From an uncultured Atopobium sp. (lineage in GTDB: Bacteria > Actinomycetota > Coriobacteriia > Coriobacteriales > Atopobiaceae), in the NCBI GenBank assembly GCA_937997345.1, contig CALKTD010000006.1, positions 1 to 56,208 of the forward strand: a DNA stretch of 56,208 nt. The letters are read 5' to 3'. Of this stretch, positions 1 through 8,366 are shown in pieces. Numbering within the stretch: the first letter of the stretch is position 1; each line of letters opens with the position of its first letter. Below the pieces are notes generated by a model, which saw only the letters and a list, made by a program, of their open reading frames with translations, was not told where the DNA came from and did no database searches. Position numbers and translations under genes: made by a program.

Positions 1-1
1 G

Positions 2-1540
2 TATGCGGTTCCTGCACAGACGCAGATGTCGCTGAATCCGAACGTCGTGATTGATGAACTTCCTATTGTGGCTGTTCTCGATACGGGAGTGGATTTCCCA
101 CCGGAACTTGAACCGCTGATTGTCGAACATTGGGTTCCGACTGGAGCAGCTCCCGGTGACAAGAAGCACGGCACCAATGTCGCGGGAAAGGTAGCCTTTG
201 AGAATCTTGGCGAGCAGCTTGCCACCGGTGTTCTCACACCGAGAACACGGATTATCGACTGTAATATCCGTGGGCTTGATCCTGACTCCAAGAAGCCGGA
301 TCGCCCTGACCTCATTTGCAACAGTACCATGATCGCCCGAATTAAAGAGGCTGTTCTGCGGTACAAGGATATTACTAAAATATTCAACTTTTCATCGAGT
401 GAAGAGAGCCCTATCCAAGGTGACGAAATAAGCATCCTTGGCTATGAACTGGATGTCCTTGCAATACAGTATGGTGTAAAGTTTACTATTTCAGCAGGCA
501 ATCACTATCTGTATCGCAGCCAGGATTCTCTCGAAGATATCCTGCAGGACGATGACAATCGTATAGCGGCACCGGCAGATTCTATGCTGAACATTGCCGT
601 AGGAGCAATCGTTGGCGCAGAACACAAGGAAGGTCTGAGCCGTCAATACGATGTTGCACCTTACTCAAGAATCGGTCCCGGTTTCCGCGGATTCCGAAAG
701 CCAGATATTGTCTCTCTTGCAGGTACGATGACAAAGGCGGACTTCGTTCCTCCCGATGAATATGCCATGATGATTGCAAGTGGCGGACAATGGGCTTTTG
801 AGGCGGGCACGAGTTTTACTGCTCCTACAGTTGCAGGTGACCTGGCTGAGATATCGCAGTCAGTGCCAAATCAGGATATCCTCATGTCAGAGGCTCTTCT
901 CTATCATGGTGCTGAGATGCCGATCAGCGAGGTATCGAAGAAGAAAATAACGAGAGATGAGAATGCCTTCTATGGGAACCTTTACGGTAGAGGCATTGCA
1001 AATCCTCTCGTGAGTATGTTCTCCACGGCGCATCGGGTGACATTCCTTCACCGTGGCACAATGAATAAGAAATTTAAACAGCACGCCAAGTTCCTTATGC
1101 CCGGAGTGTGTGACACGCAATTCGATATGAGCAAGCGTGACAAGAAGATCAGAGTGACAGTAACCTGTGTAACGCAGCCACCTGTCGATAAAACCAAGGG
1201 TGCTGAGTATCTTGGCGCATATGTGAATGCATCCTTACACTCAAGAAACGGCAAGGATAAGTTGATAACAAACAATCCTTCTGAATCCGATGGGCGTATG
1301 GATTGGGATACCTGTTTCCATTTCGAGCAGGAATTCTCAAGTTTTCACGGCGGTGACTGGGAAGTATGGTTAGAGCTCCACACACGCTATGATGTAGAGG
1401 ATGACCAGGAAATTGACTATGCGCTTGCAATTACCATCGAAGATTTGACTGAATCGCTGCAGCTCTACGATGCTGTAGTAAATGAAGCCCAGAACCGTTT
1501 TCCTGCAGTACAGCTTGTACGGCTTCCTGTTCGTACATAA
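2..1540 (+). CDS. Subtilisin-like (S8) serine protease, IetS-like, 5' end outside window
   Basis: The frame is open through the left edge of the window; the first ATG is at 26, only 18 residues before the catalytic Asp, so the true start lies upstream. Numbered from that ATG, the S8 triad is visible: Asp19 in VLDTG, His48 in KHGTNVAG and Ser263 in AGTSFTAPTVAG. About 240 residues follow the Ser, ending in a beta-rich tail without a membrane segment or cell-wall anchor, and no secretion signal can be seen in what is present. Cytoplasmic S8 proteases of this layout are commonly paired with an upstream AAA ATPase, as in the IetAS pair, which is reported both as a plasmid incompatibility and as an anti-phage system. 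The partner would lie left of the window, so the pairing is inference. The family call is firm; the defence role is tentative. Confidence 0.82.
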   Translation, partial: YAVPAQTQMSLNPNVVIDELPIVAVLDTGVDFPPELEPLIVEHWVPTGAAPGDKKHGTNVAGKVAFENLGEQLATGVLTPRTRIIDCNIRGLDPDSKKPDRPDLICNSTMIARIKEAVLRYKDITKIFNFSSSEESPIQGDEISILGYELDVLAIQYGVKFTISAGNHYLYRSQDSLEDILQDDDNRIAAPADSMLNIAVGAIVGAEHKEGLSRQYDVAPYSRIGPGFRGFRKPDIVSLAGTMTKADFVPPDEYAMMIASGGQWAFEAGTSFTAPTVAGDLAEISQSVPNQDILMSEALLYHGAEMPISEVSKKKITRDENAFYGNLYGRGIANPLVSMFSTAHRVTFLHRGTMNKKFKQHAKFLMPGVCDTQFDMSKRDKKIRVTVTCVTQPPVDKTKGAEYLGAYVNASLHSRNGKDKLITNNPSESDGRMDWDTCFHFEQEFSSFHGGDWEVWLELHTRYDVEDDQEIDYALAITIEDLTESLQLYDAVVNEAQNRFPAVQLVRLPVRT

Positions 1541-1566
1541 AAAAGAGAACGAGGTGTCCTCTTTGC

Positions 1567-3067
1567 GAGAGTGTGTGAAGAAATCTCTGTAAATAGGATT
1601 TCCTGTGATAGGATTTATGTCTGAGGGCTTACAAAAAGCAGCGTTATCGACCTTCAGACGGTTGCTTATTTTATAACGGATACAGGTTGACATGTCTACA
1701 GCGGACGGAGAAATCCTCCCGTTTCGGCTGTTTATCGTGTCATTCGGGAAGCCGGTCTTCGTACATAATCGACAGCTCGCCGTAAACCTGTCCCCAGTTC
1801 CGGATTGTCATGCTCCATTTTTCGTAGCTTCAAAGGTGGCCAGATACAGGGCCTTCAGAAGAGCCTGGGCGCTGGGGAAAACGCTCCTCTGACGATTCAG
1901 CTTGCGGTATGTGGCGTTCAGACTCTCGATCGCGTTCGTCGTGTAGATGACGGTTCTCACATTTGCGGAAAACTTGAAGATCGGAGTGATGACATCCCAG
2001 TCGCGTTCCCAGCGTTTCATGGCATTCGGATATTTCTCCGACCACTTCTCTGTGATCCGGTCCCGGTTGGCGCGCCCCTGTTCCTCGTTGGGAGCATTAT
2101 AGATCGTTTTAAGGTCATTGGCGAAGACCTTGCGGTCTTTGTCTGACACGTATTTTAACGTGTTCCGGACCTGGTGGACGATGCAGCGCTGATATTCCGC
2201 ATTCGGAAAGGCTGCCTGTATGGCCTCCCGGATACCGGAGAGTCCGTCAGCGCAGATGATCAGGATATCCTTAACTCCACGGTTCTTGAGGTTGTTCAGG
2301 ACTGCCAGCCAGTACTTCGCGCTTTCATTCTCCCCAACTTCAATCGTGAGGACTTCTTTCTTTCCCTCAAGGTTGATTCCGAGGATCACGTAAGCAGCAA
2401 GTTTCCGGATAATACCGTTGTCACGAACGGAGTAGTGGATCGCATCGATGTAGAGAACTGGATAGACCTCGCTCAGAGGCCTGTTCTGCCAGTCTTCGAT
2501 CTGCGGAAGGATCTTGTCCGTCACGTCGGAAATGAAGCCTTCGGAGGTCTCAAAACCGTAGATATCCTGCATTGTCTCGGAGATCTGTCGCGTCGTCATA
2601 CCCTTGGCGTACATGGAGATGATCTTCTGATCAATGTCTGAGATATCCTTCTGACGCTTCTTGACGACCTTTGGATCAAACGTAGACCTGCGGTCCTGGG
2701 GGACTTCGATTCTCATGGATCCGTAACTGGAGTTGATGGTCTTTTCCTTGTAACCGTTTCGGGCATCATCAGAGTCGGAGCGCTCGGACTTCTCGTAGCC
2801 AAGATGGTGATCCATTTCGGCTTCCATCATCTCCTTAATAGTTCGCCGAGCAGATCCTTGAGAGCATCCTGGATGTCCTCCGCGGATTCGATGTCATACT
2901 CTTGGAGCAGTCGCTGGATGATCTGACGTTTCCCGTCGGTCATCACTACCTTGTGGATTGGTTGCTTTTCTTTTCTTGCCATAGTAAAGGCCTCCTGTGG
3001 ATTAGTGTATCACAGGAGACCCCGCATAGGATCATATGCTATTTACAGACTTTTTTTCATACTCTCT
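1567..3067 (-). mobile_element. IS256-family insertion sequence (decayed)
   Basis: A mutator-type transposase gene is framed by imperfect terminal inverted repeats. Reading inward, the left end (about 1567-1611) and the reverse complement of the right end (about 3067-3010) share GAGAGT, then TGAA-rich sequence, then TCTGTAAATAG, and further in TCCTGTGATA. The spacing between the last two blocks differs: about 4 bases on the left and about 21 on the right, which suggests a small internal deletion at the left end. I see no convincing 8-9 bp target duplication, so the exact borders are uncertain by roughly 10 bases. The element lies between the protease stop codon and the stop codon of a serine recombinase fragment, inside what looks like an older integrated element. 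Confidence 0.75.
1740..2982 (-). pseudogene. IS256-family transposase with two frameshifts
   Basis: The main open part (2830 to 1808) encodes most of a mutator-type DDE transposase, with HHLGYEKSERS, the first acidic segment VLYIDAIHYS, the second ICADGLSG, the conserved RCIVHQVRNT and the TTNAIESLNATYRKLNRQR tail. A start ATG at 2982 with the ribosome site CAGGAGG opens the expected N-terminus (MARKEKQPIHKVVMTDG...), but that frame runs into a stop near 2830 because one base is missing at about 2843-2845. At the other end one base is missing from the T run at 1818-1822, which cuts off the usual IRNWGQVYGELSIMYEDRL ending that continues in another frame to a stop at 1740. Restoring both bases gives a full-length product of about 413 residues. 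The gene is therefore most likely inactive. Confidence 0.85.
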
Positions 3068-3405
3068 TATCTTTCAACATCGACCTTAAGGCCGGATTTT
3101 AATTCAACCGTACAGTGGTCATCCCAGATGGTGATTTGCTTCAACCAGCGCTTTACAAGAGCTTCATCAAATGTGGTAAGTTCGGAAGACTGGTCTTTGA
3201 TGAAATCCTGTAAGTCTGTGATACGCTGCAGCTGTTCATCTCTCTGTACCGTATCCATTGAGGCCTGCTGGCGCTTTTCTCTGAGAGCGAATATCTGGTC
3301 GGCAATCTCGTCGTAGGCTTCTTTGTTGTTGGCCTTTTTAACAAGCTCTTGCTGAAGTTCCATCAGCTTCTCGTCAATGCCATTCCAAAGTTTGGCGCTC
3401 AACAT
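3067..3405 (-). pseudogene. C-terminal remnant of a large serine recombinase
   Basis: This short frame of about 113 residues is a long charged helix (LWNGIDEKLMELQQELVKK..., ALREKRQQASMDTVQ) followed by DFIKDQSSELTTFDEALVKRW and a beta-strand ending with EL-KSGLKVDV. That is the coiled-coil and C-terminal part seen in large serine recombinases of integrative elements. The catalytic resolvase domain and the zinc-ribbon domain are absent: upstream of about 3405 the sequence turns into an unrelated membrane protein read on the other strand. Its stop codon sits at the border of the insertion sequence. I read it as the leftover of the integrase of the element in which it lies. Family assignment rests on pattern recognition only. 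Confidence 0.6.
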
Positions 3406-3816
3406 TTTGGCGCACCGGATGATATCAAGGAAATGATGAAAAAAATGCCAGATAGGACTCCTTGGGTGAATATACTTGGAGTATCTATTATGATAGTCGG
3501 CTTTCTCGGAGTAGTGGTGGTGCTCATTTGGGCAATCGTCGATACGGTAAAATTCAAGCTCTCTTTTATGGAAGCATTCGTCCGATTTTTTATTATTACT
3601 GAAGGTTATAAGCTTTTTGATATCATATTCTTTGACTATCTTATGCTTACTAAATTTAAAATACCTTCAAAGATTTATCCCGAAACGGCAGGGGCAAAGG
3701 GATATAATAACTTTGGATTTAATGCCAAAAGCCAGGTGATGAAGCTTGTTGTATTTTGCGGAATAAGTCTTATTCTGACATTCGTTTTAACGGTAATTAT
3801 TCCATTATGGTTATAA
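3406..3816 (+). pseudogene. Membrane protein of unknown family, 5'-truncated paralog of the next gene
   Basis: From about 3412 the frame encodes a hydrophilic stretch (APDDIKEMMKKMPDRTPWVN), then three hydrophobic segments: ILGVSIMIVGFLGVVVVLIW, FVRFFIITEGYKLFDIIFF and VVFCGISLILTFVLTVII. It aligns by eye with the next gene: YKLFDIIFFDYLM matches LNLGDFFLLDCLL, and IYPETAGAKGY matches IVIPGTEGHPDY. By that alignment the first membrane helix and the start codon are missing, cut off where the recombinase remnant begins. ATG codons near 3433 exist but lack a proper ribosome site. No function can be given; it was probably a small integral membrane protein carried by the element. Confidence 0.5.
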
Positions 3817-3914
3817 GGTTATGCGCGAACAAAACTCTTTGATTTTCTGTCACAGCAAAGTTATAAGCATAGTATACGGCGACAAAGAATGGAATTTGCT
3901 AAGGAGATAGTTTT

Positions 3915-4415
3915 ATGGATTATATACGAGCGATTCTAGACGGGATTGCAATAGCCGCAATCTTTAACGGTGCAGTGGCAGTCTTGGTACTTATTAATCC
4001 AAGATACTTTTTTGATTCTTATCCAAAGGCAATTCAGAAAGCTGCACCTGAACAGATGTCAAAAAAGGAGAAAAATATAAATTTCATCATAACAATTGTA
4101 ATTTGCGGGATTTGTTTCATATATTCAATAGCAAGTCTTATACATACAGGCATTTCGGGCTTTTGGAATCTTTTTTGGATGGGGTATATTCAATGGAGCA
4201 TATTGAACTTAGGAGATTTCTTTTTGCTGGATTGTCTGTTGTTCCAAGGAAAACATAAGAGTAAGATTGTCATCCCCGGAACAGAGGGGCATCCTGATTA
4301 TGAGCTCGGCAACTGGATGAGGCATTTGGCAATCAAGGAACATTTTGTAGTCACTCCGTTTTTGATCATATCGTTTGTAGCGGCGGTTCAGGCTTTGATT
4401 GTTGGAATATTATGA
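3915..4415 (+). CDS. Four-helix membrane protein of unknown function
   Basis: A 166-residue protein with four hydrophobic segments: near residues 8-28 (ILDGIAIAAIFNGAVAVLVL), 54-76 (IIVTIVICGICFIYS-like region), 85-110 and 143-164 (FLIISFVAAVQALIVGI). Start ATG 3915 is preceded by AAGGAG eight bases upstream. Between helices 3 and 4 lies a polar loop with KIVIPGTEGHPDYELGNW and a following His pair that recurs in weakened form in the truncated neighbour upstream, so the two are tandem paralogs. I do not recognise the family. It lies between the recombinase remnant and the rRNA methyltransferase fragment, so it is best seen as cargo at the right end of the integrated element. Confidence 0.7.
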   Translation: MDYIRAILDGIAIAAIFNGAVAVLVLINPRYFFDSYPKAIQKAAPEQMSKKEKNINFIITIVICGICFIYSIASLIHTGISGFWNLFWMGYIQWSILNLGDFFLLDCLLFQGKHKSKIVIPGTEGHPDYELGNWMRHLAIKEHFVVTPFLIISFVAAVQALIVGIL

Positions 4416-4475
4416 AGATGAATTTTTGGGTCATTTATCTAAATGGATAGTGAGCTTTTGTTTGGATACGCTTGA

Positions 4476-4793
4476 ATTCTCATTGCTAGTGCAACAACAA
4501 AAGATGGTCAGAACTTTGACGTCATTATTCTTGACCCACCTCGTGCAGGTTCAACACCTACCTTCCTTAAAGCAACAACTCAGCTAGCCCAGAAGAAAAT
4601 CGTGTACGTGAGCTGCAACGTTGTGACGCAAGCTAGGGACCTCAAAGTTCTTCTCGACAGCGGGTTTGCCATTGAGCGCGTAACACCTGTGGACATGTTC
4701 CCTTACACCAAGCATGTGGAGTGTGTTGTAATCTTGTCTCGCAAGATGCTAGAAAGTTCTATCACCGCAACGAAGCAGTCTGACGCGGAATAG
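4476..4793 (+). pseudogene. rlmD: 3' fragment of a 23S rRNA (uracil-5-)-methyltransferase (RlmD/RumA/TrmA family)
   Basis: About 105 codons encode the C-terminal third of the catalytic domain: FDVIILDPPRAGS (SAM-binding motif IV), IVYVSCN with the catalytic Cys, and PVDMFPYTKHVECVVIL, the standard ending of this family with its catalytic Glu. The frame is closed by a TGA at 4473-4475, so all of the TRAM and Rossmann start region is missing. Homology begins abruptly near 4480, straight after the membrane protein gene. In streptococci the 3' part of rumA is a known insertion site for serine-recombinase integrative elements, and a recombinase remnant lies 1.1 kb away, so I infer that this is the right junction of such an element. 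The 5' part should lie left of this window. Confidence 0.85.
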
Positions 4794-4897
4794 ATGATTT
4801 CTAGATTTAGCAGTGGAAAAGTAATCAAATTTGATAATCCTCGCCGGAAAATAACCCTTATAGCACTCTTCGTTTATAAGTTAAATCTCAATCTACG

Positions 4898-6603
4898 TTA
4901 TGCCGTAATAAGTTGTTCAGCATTCCACATATCAGAATATTTACCATTCAGCGACAAAAGCTGATTATGAGTTCCGGACTCCACAACTTTCCCATCAGCC
5001 ACCACAAGAATCTGATTAGCATTTTTTATAGTGGACAGTGTGTGAGCAATCATTACAACGGTTTTATTATTTTGTAAAAGATTTGAAATTGCCTGTTTTA
5101 CAGCTAACTCGTTTTCAATATCCAAAGAAGATGTTGCTTCATCAAGAAGTAAAATTGGGCTGTCTTTTAATATGGCGCGAGCAATCGAAAGTCGCTGGCG
5201 TTCGCCACCGGAAAGTAGATTTCCATTCTCGCCAACAGGGGTATCATAGCCTTTTTCCATTTTACAAATGAACGTATCGCAGTTAGCTTTTTTACAAGCA
5301 TCTTCTATCTCTTCGTCTGTAGCAGAGGGTTTTGCATAGCGTATGTTTTCCCTTACCGTGTCATTAAACAAGAAGGTGTCCTGATCAACCATTGAAATCA
5401 GGCTTAGAACATCTTCTGAACTGACGTGATTAATCGACTGCTCCCCTATTTTTATTTCTCCACTTTCCGAATCGTAATACTTTGCAATCAAATTCAGAAT
5501 CGTTGATTTACCAGATCCGGAATCTCCCACGATTGCAGTTAATCCATGCTGTGGGATGAAAAATCTCATTTCTTTCAAAACAGGATTTTTAGATACATAG
5601 GAAAACGACACATCGTGAAATGAGATGTCATACTTCTTTGGGAGAAAAACATCAGCACTTTTCGTTTCTTCTTTTTCTGCCAACACATTTAGAATGTTTG
5701 TCTTTGATATCAGAAGGTTCCTGTAACTAAACATATCAACTGAAATTGCGGTAACAAGCTTGGCTAAAATCATTGGCAGCATACACAGAAACAAAAAACT
5801 GATTGATTGAATATCCTCCGATTGCCATGCGAGAAAACCAACCCACATGACCAATGGAACAGTAAGCCAATTTACTATGTTAAAAGCAAAATTAACCGGT
5901 ATACCATGTGCCTCATATTGATAGCTGACCGTGCTAAATTTTCGCATAACGTCTATTGTGTTTCTATTTTTAGTGCCGCCCATTCCATAAGATCGAAAAA
6001 CCTGAATTCCGTCAATGTATTCGACTATTTGTCCTATGGCTTCTGCCGTAACTGAGTTTTTCTCCACGCCGTACTTATTTACAATTTGAAATGACAGCAT
6101 CATTTCTGGAATCAACAAAAGAAGAGAACTGGCCAGAATGACCGCGGCCGGAAAATAGAGTACATACGTGAAGGCGATAACTATTAATGTCAAAATTCCA
6201 TTCTTTACAAGGCTGGCGAGCTTATGCGTCAGAATCTGCTCATAGCTGCTTACATCTGCCGTCATAATATTGATATATTGTCCTTCATGTTTTGAAGTAA
6301 ATCTGGACAGTGGACCCTTTTCAACTTATCGCCAAGACCGAGTCGAATATTTTTAGAAACCTCAGCGCCGCCTATCTGAGTATGTGTATAACCAATGCTG
6401 TAAATTACAAGTCGTAATACAAAGATTGCCCCAACAAAGCAAGATATGCTAAAAATCTTACTCATATCAGCGACTTGGTCATACAACATCTTAAGCACCA
6501 TATAAATGACAATATAATTACTTCCGGAAAGAAGCCCTTCACAGACAGTCAATATTAAACCGCTATAAAACTGGCTACTTTTATGGAAAAGATTTTTTCT
6601 CAT
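4898..6603 (-). pseudogene. YbtQ-like ABC half-transporter, broken by a one-base frameshift
   Basis: The gene begins at 6603 (overlapping the previous stop by 4 bases), codes about 95 residues of a membrane domain, then shifts frame near 6312-6315. The reading frame that continues after the shift runs RFTSKHEGQYINIMTADVSSYEQ, the normal intracellular-loop sequence, into the rest of the membrane domain and a complete nucleotide-binding domain: Walker A GDSGSGKST, signature LLSGGERQR, Walker B ILLLDEATSSLD, and a terminal AHTLSTIKNA switch. One added base restores a protein of about 567 residues. Without correction the first piece ends at 6262 and the second could start only at the internal ATG at 6265, in a TTATGA overlap. 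It is the last gene of the five-gene operon. A sequencing error is the alternative to true inactivation. Confidence 0.85.
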
Positions 6604-8366
6604 CTTCCTAACTCTCCTTTTCCATAGGTAATATTCCTTGTTAGTTCATAGTCATCCCAAATTTTTTTATAGTACTTATTACGTAAAAGCAGCTCGTTGT
6701 GAGTACCAAAATCTGAAATCGTGCGATTCTCCACCACTGCAACTTTATTGCACATTCCAACCACACTAAGTCTATGCGCAATAATGATGACTGTTTTTCC
6801 TATACATAGATTTCTAATTGCCTTGTCAATTTCCATCTGATTTTCTGGATCAGCAGCACTCGTTGCTTCATCCAAAATAAGAATTGGAGCATTTTTTAAA
6901 ATTGCCCTTGCGATAGCAATTCGCTGCTTTTCTCCGCCTGAGAAGCGAGAACCGTAACTTCCAACTTTTGTATTATATCCATTAGGAAGCGACATAATGA
7001 AATCATCAATTTGTGCACCTCTCGCTGCTTCCCGCACCTGCTCCAAAGAGGCGTTCATCCCCATGCGAATGTTGTCAAAAACAGAGTCCTGTGTCAGAAA
7101 AGTTTTTTGAAAAACAAGAGAAATATGTTCAAGGAGCGCTTCATATTGGATGCTTTTGACATTCTTTCCTCCAATCAAAACCTCTCCTCTATCCACGTCA
7201 TAAAAACGTGCAATCAATGCTGCAACTGTACTTTTACCCGCTCCAGAAGCGCCTACAACAGCAATCTTTTCGCCGTCTTGGATATGTAAGCTGCAATTTT
7301 CAAGCACGTTTAGTTTTCCATCATATGAAAAGCTCACGTCTCTTAGCTCTATATCATGGGTTTTAGGACAAGGATCTCCACCTTCGAAAGTTGGAAGTGC
7401 CAGTAATTCTTTTACTTTTGTAACGCCACTAAATGCCTGAGCAAAATTACTAGACAGTTGCTGAAGTGGAAGCAATTCCGTTAAATACAATGAGCCAACA
7501 TAAGCAAACAAGAGAAACACGCTGGCTGTGATTGATCCCCGTAGGAAAAATTTTCCACCCAGTGGGACAATCAATAAAAGTCCAGACTCAAGTAATAAAA
7601 TGAATGCTGCGTATAAAGGTGCGGTTTTTTTCGAAATCTTGTTCCATGCTCTATTTCCATCGAGAATAGCTTCTCTAAATTTTTTAAATGATTTACTGCC
7701 CATTCGGTATGCCTTAATTAAACGCATGCCTCGGACGTACTCAACCATGACAGAATTAAAGTTAGCGAGAGATGTATTAGCCTCTGGCAATACCTCAGAC
7801 ATCTTTTTAAACACACTCATCATTATCGGAATGTCTAAAAGTAAAGGGACCAGAGAAATAAGTGCCAACGGGATATTCACGGTCACGAGATAAGCAAAAA
7901 TGACTACAGGACCAGTAAAGTAGCTGACAAACTCCGGAATATTATGCGCAAGGCAAAGCTCTAACTTCTCAATGTCCTCATTCAAAACAGTTTTAATTTC
8001 GCCCGTACTCCGCTCATTGACATATCCAAGTGGAACTTTAGCAAGATGTTCTATAATCATGCAGCGCACCTTAAACAAAGCGTTATAAGCGCCTTTATGC
8101 GAGAGTGTGCCTGACAGACCAAGCAACACCATGCGAAGAATTGTCGTTGCGGTCACCAAGACAATACAGTCTATCAATACTTTCTCCGTTAGCGTTCCAA
8201 GTAGAATGGTGTCCATCAACTGATAAATGCCAGCATACGGTCCAATTACAAATAATCCACTCAAGAACGCGCATAATACGGACATAAATAAGTACCACTT
8301 ATCACTACCTGCCCATTTTAGAAGTAATTTAACTGGATTTTCTCGAACTTTGTTCAAACAGATCAC
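6600..8366 (-). CDS. YbtP-like ABC half-transporter (membrane domain plus ATPase)
   Basis: A 588-residue half-transporter: six membrane helices in roughly residues 20-310 and an ATPase domain in about 340-570 with Walker A GASGAGKST, signature FSGGEKQR, Walker B ILILDEATSAAD and the switch His in IIAHRLSVV. It overlaps the ATPase gene upstream and the damaged half-transporter downstream by 4 bases each (ATGA), which points to translational coupling and a heterodimer with the downstream product. Pairs of this kind next to an ECF importer and an AraC regulator are seen in yersiniabactin (YbtPQ) and equibactin loci, where exporter-type folds serve in uptake of iron complexes. The fold and ATPase are certain; the substrate is inference. 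Confidence 0.9.
   Translation of the reverse strand: MICLNKVRENPVKLLLKWAGSDKWYLFMSVLCAFLSGLFVIGPYAGIYQLMDTILLGTLTEKVLIDCIVLVTATTILRMVLLGLSGTLSHKGAYNALFKVRCMIIEHLAKVPLGYVNERSTGEIKTVLNEDIEKLELCLAHNIPEFVSYFTGPVVIFAYLVTVNIPLALISLVPLLLDIPIMMSVFKKMSEVLPEANTSLANFNSVMVEYVRGMRLIKAYRMGSKSFKKFREAILDGNRAWNKISKKTAPLYAAFILLLESGLLLIVPLGGKFFLRGSITASVFLLFAYVGSLYLTELLPLQQLSSNFAQAFSGVTKVKELLALPTFEGGDPCPKTHDIELRDVSFSYDGKLNVLENCSLHIQDGEKIAVVGASGAGKSTVAALIARFYDVDRGEVLIGGKNVKSIQYEALLEHISLVFQKTFLTQDSVFDNIRMGMNASLEQVREAARGAQIDDFIMSLPNGYNTKVGSYGSRFSGGEKQRIAIARAILKNAPILILDEATSAADPENQMEIDKAIRNLCIGKTVIIIAHRLSVVGMCNKVAVVENRTISDFGTHNELLLRNKYYKKIWDDYELTRNITYGKGELGR

Noticed and set aside
2174..2641. Plus-strand frame inside the transposase
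   Set aside because: It is the complement of the DDE domain of the IS256 transposase.
6262..6265. The overlap of the two transporter frames considered as programmed frameshifting or two separate genes
   Set aside because: There is no slippery heptamer with a following structure, and the frames join a normal single-protein sequence at 6312-6315, so a one-base indel is the simpler reading.
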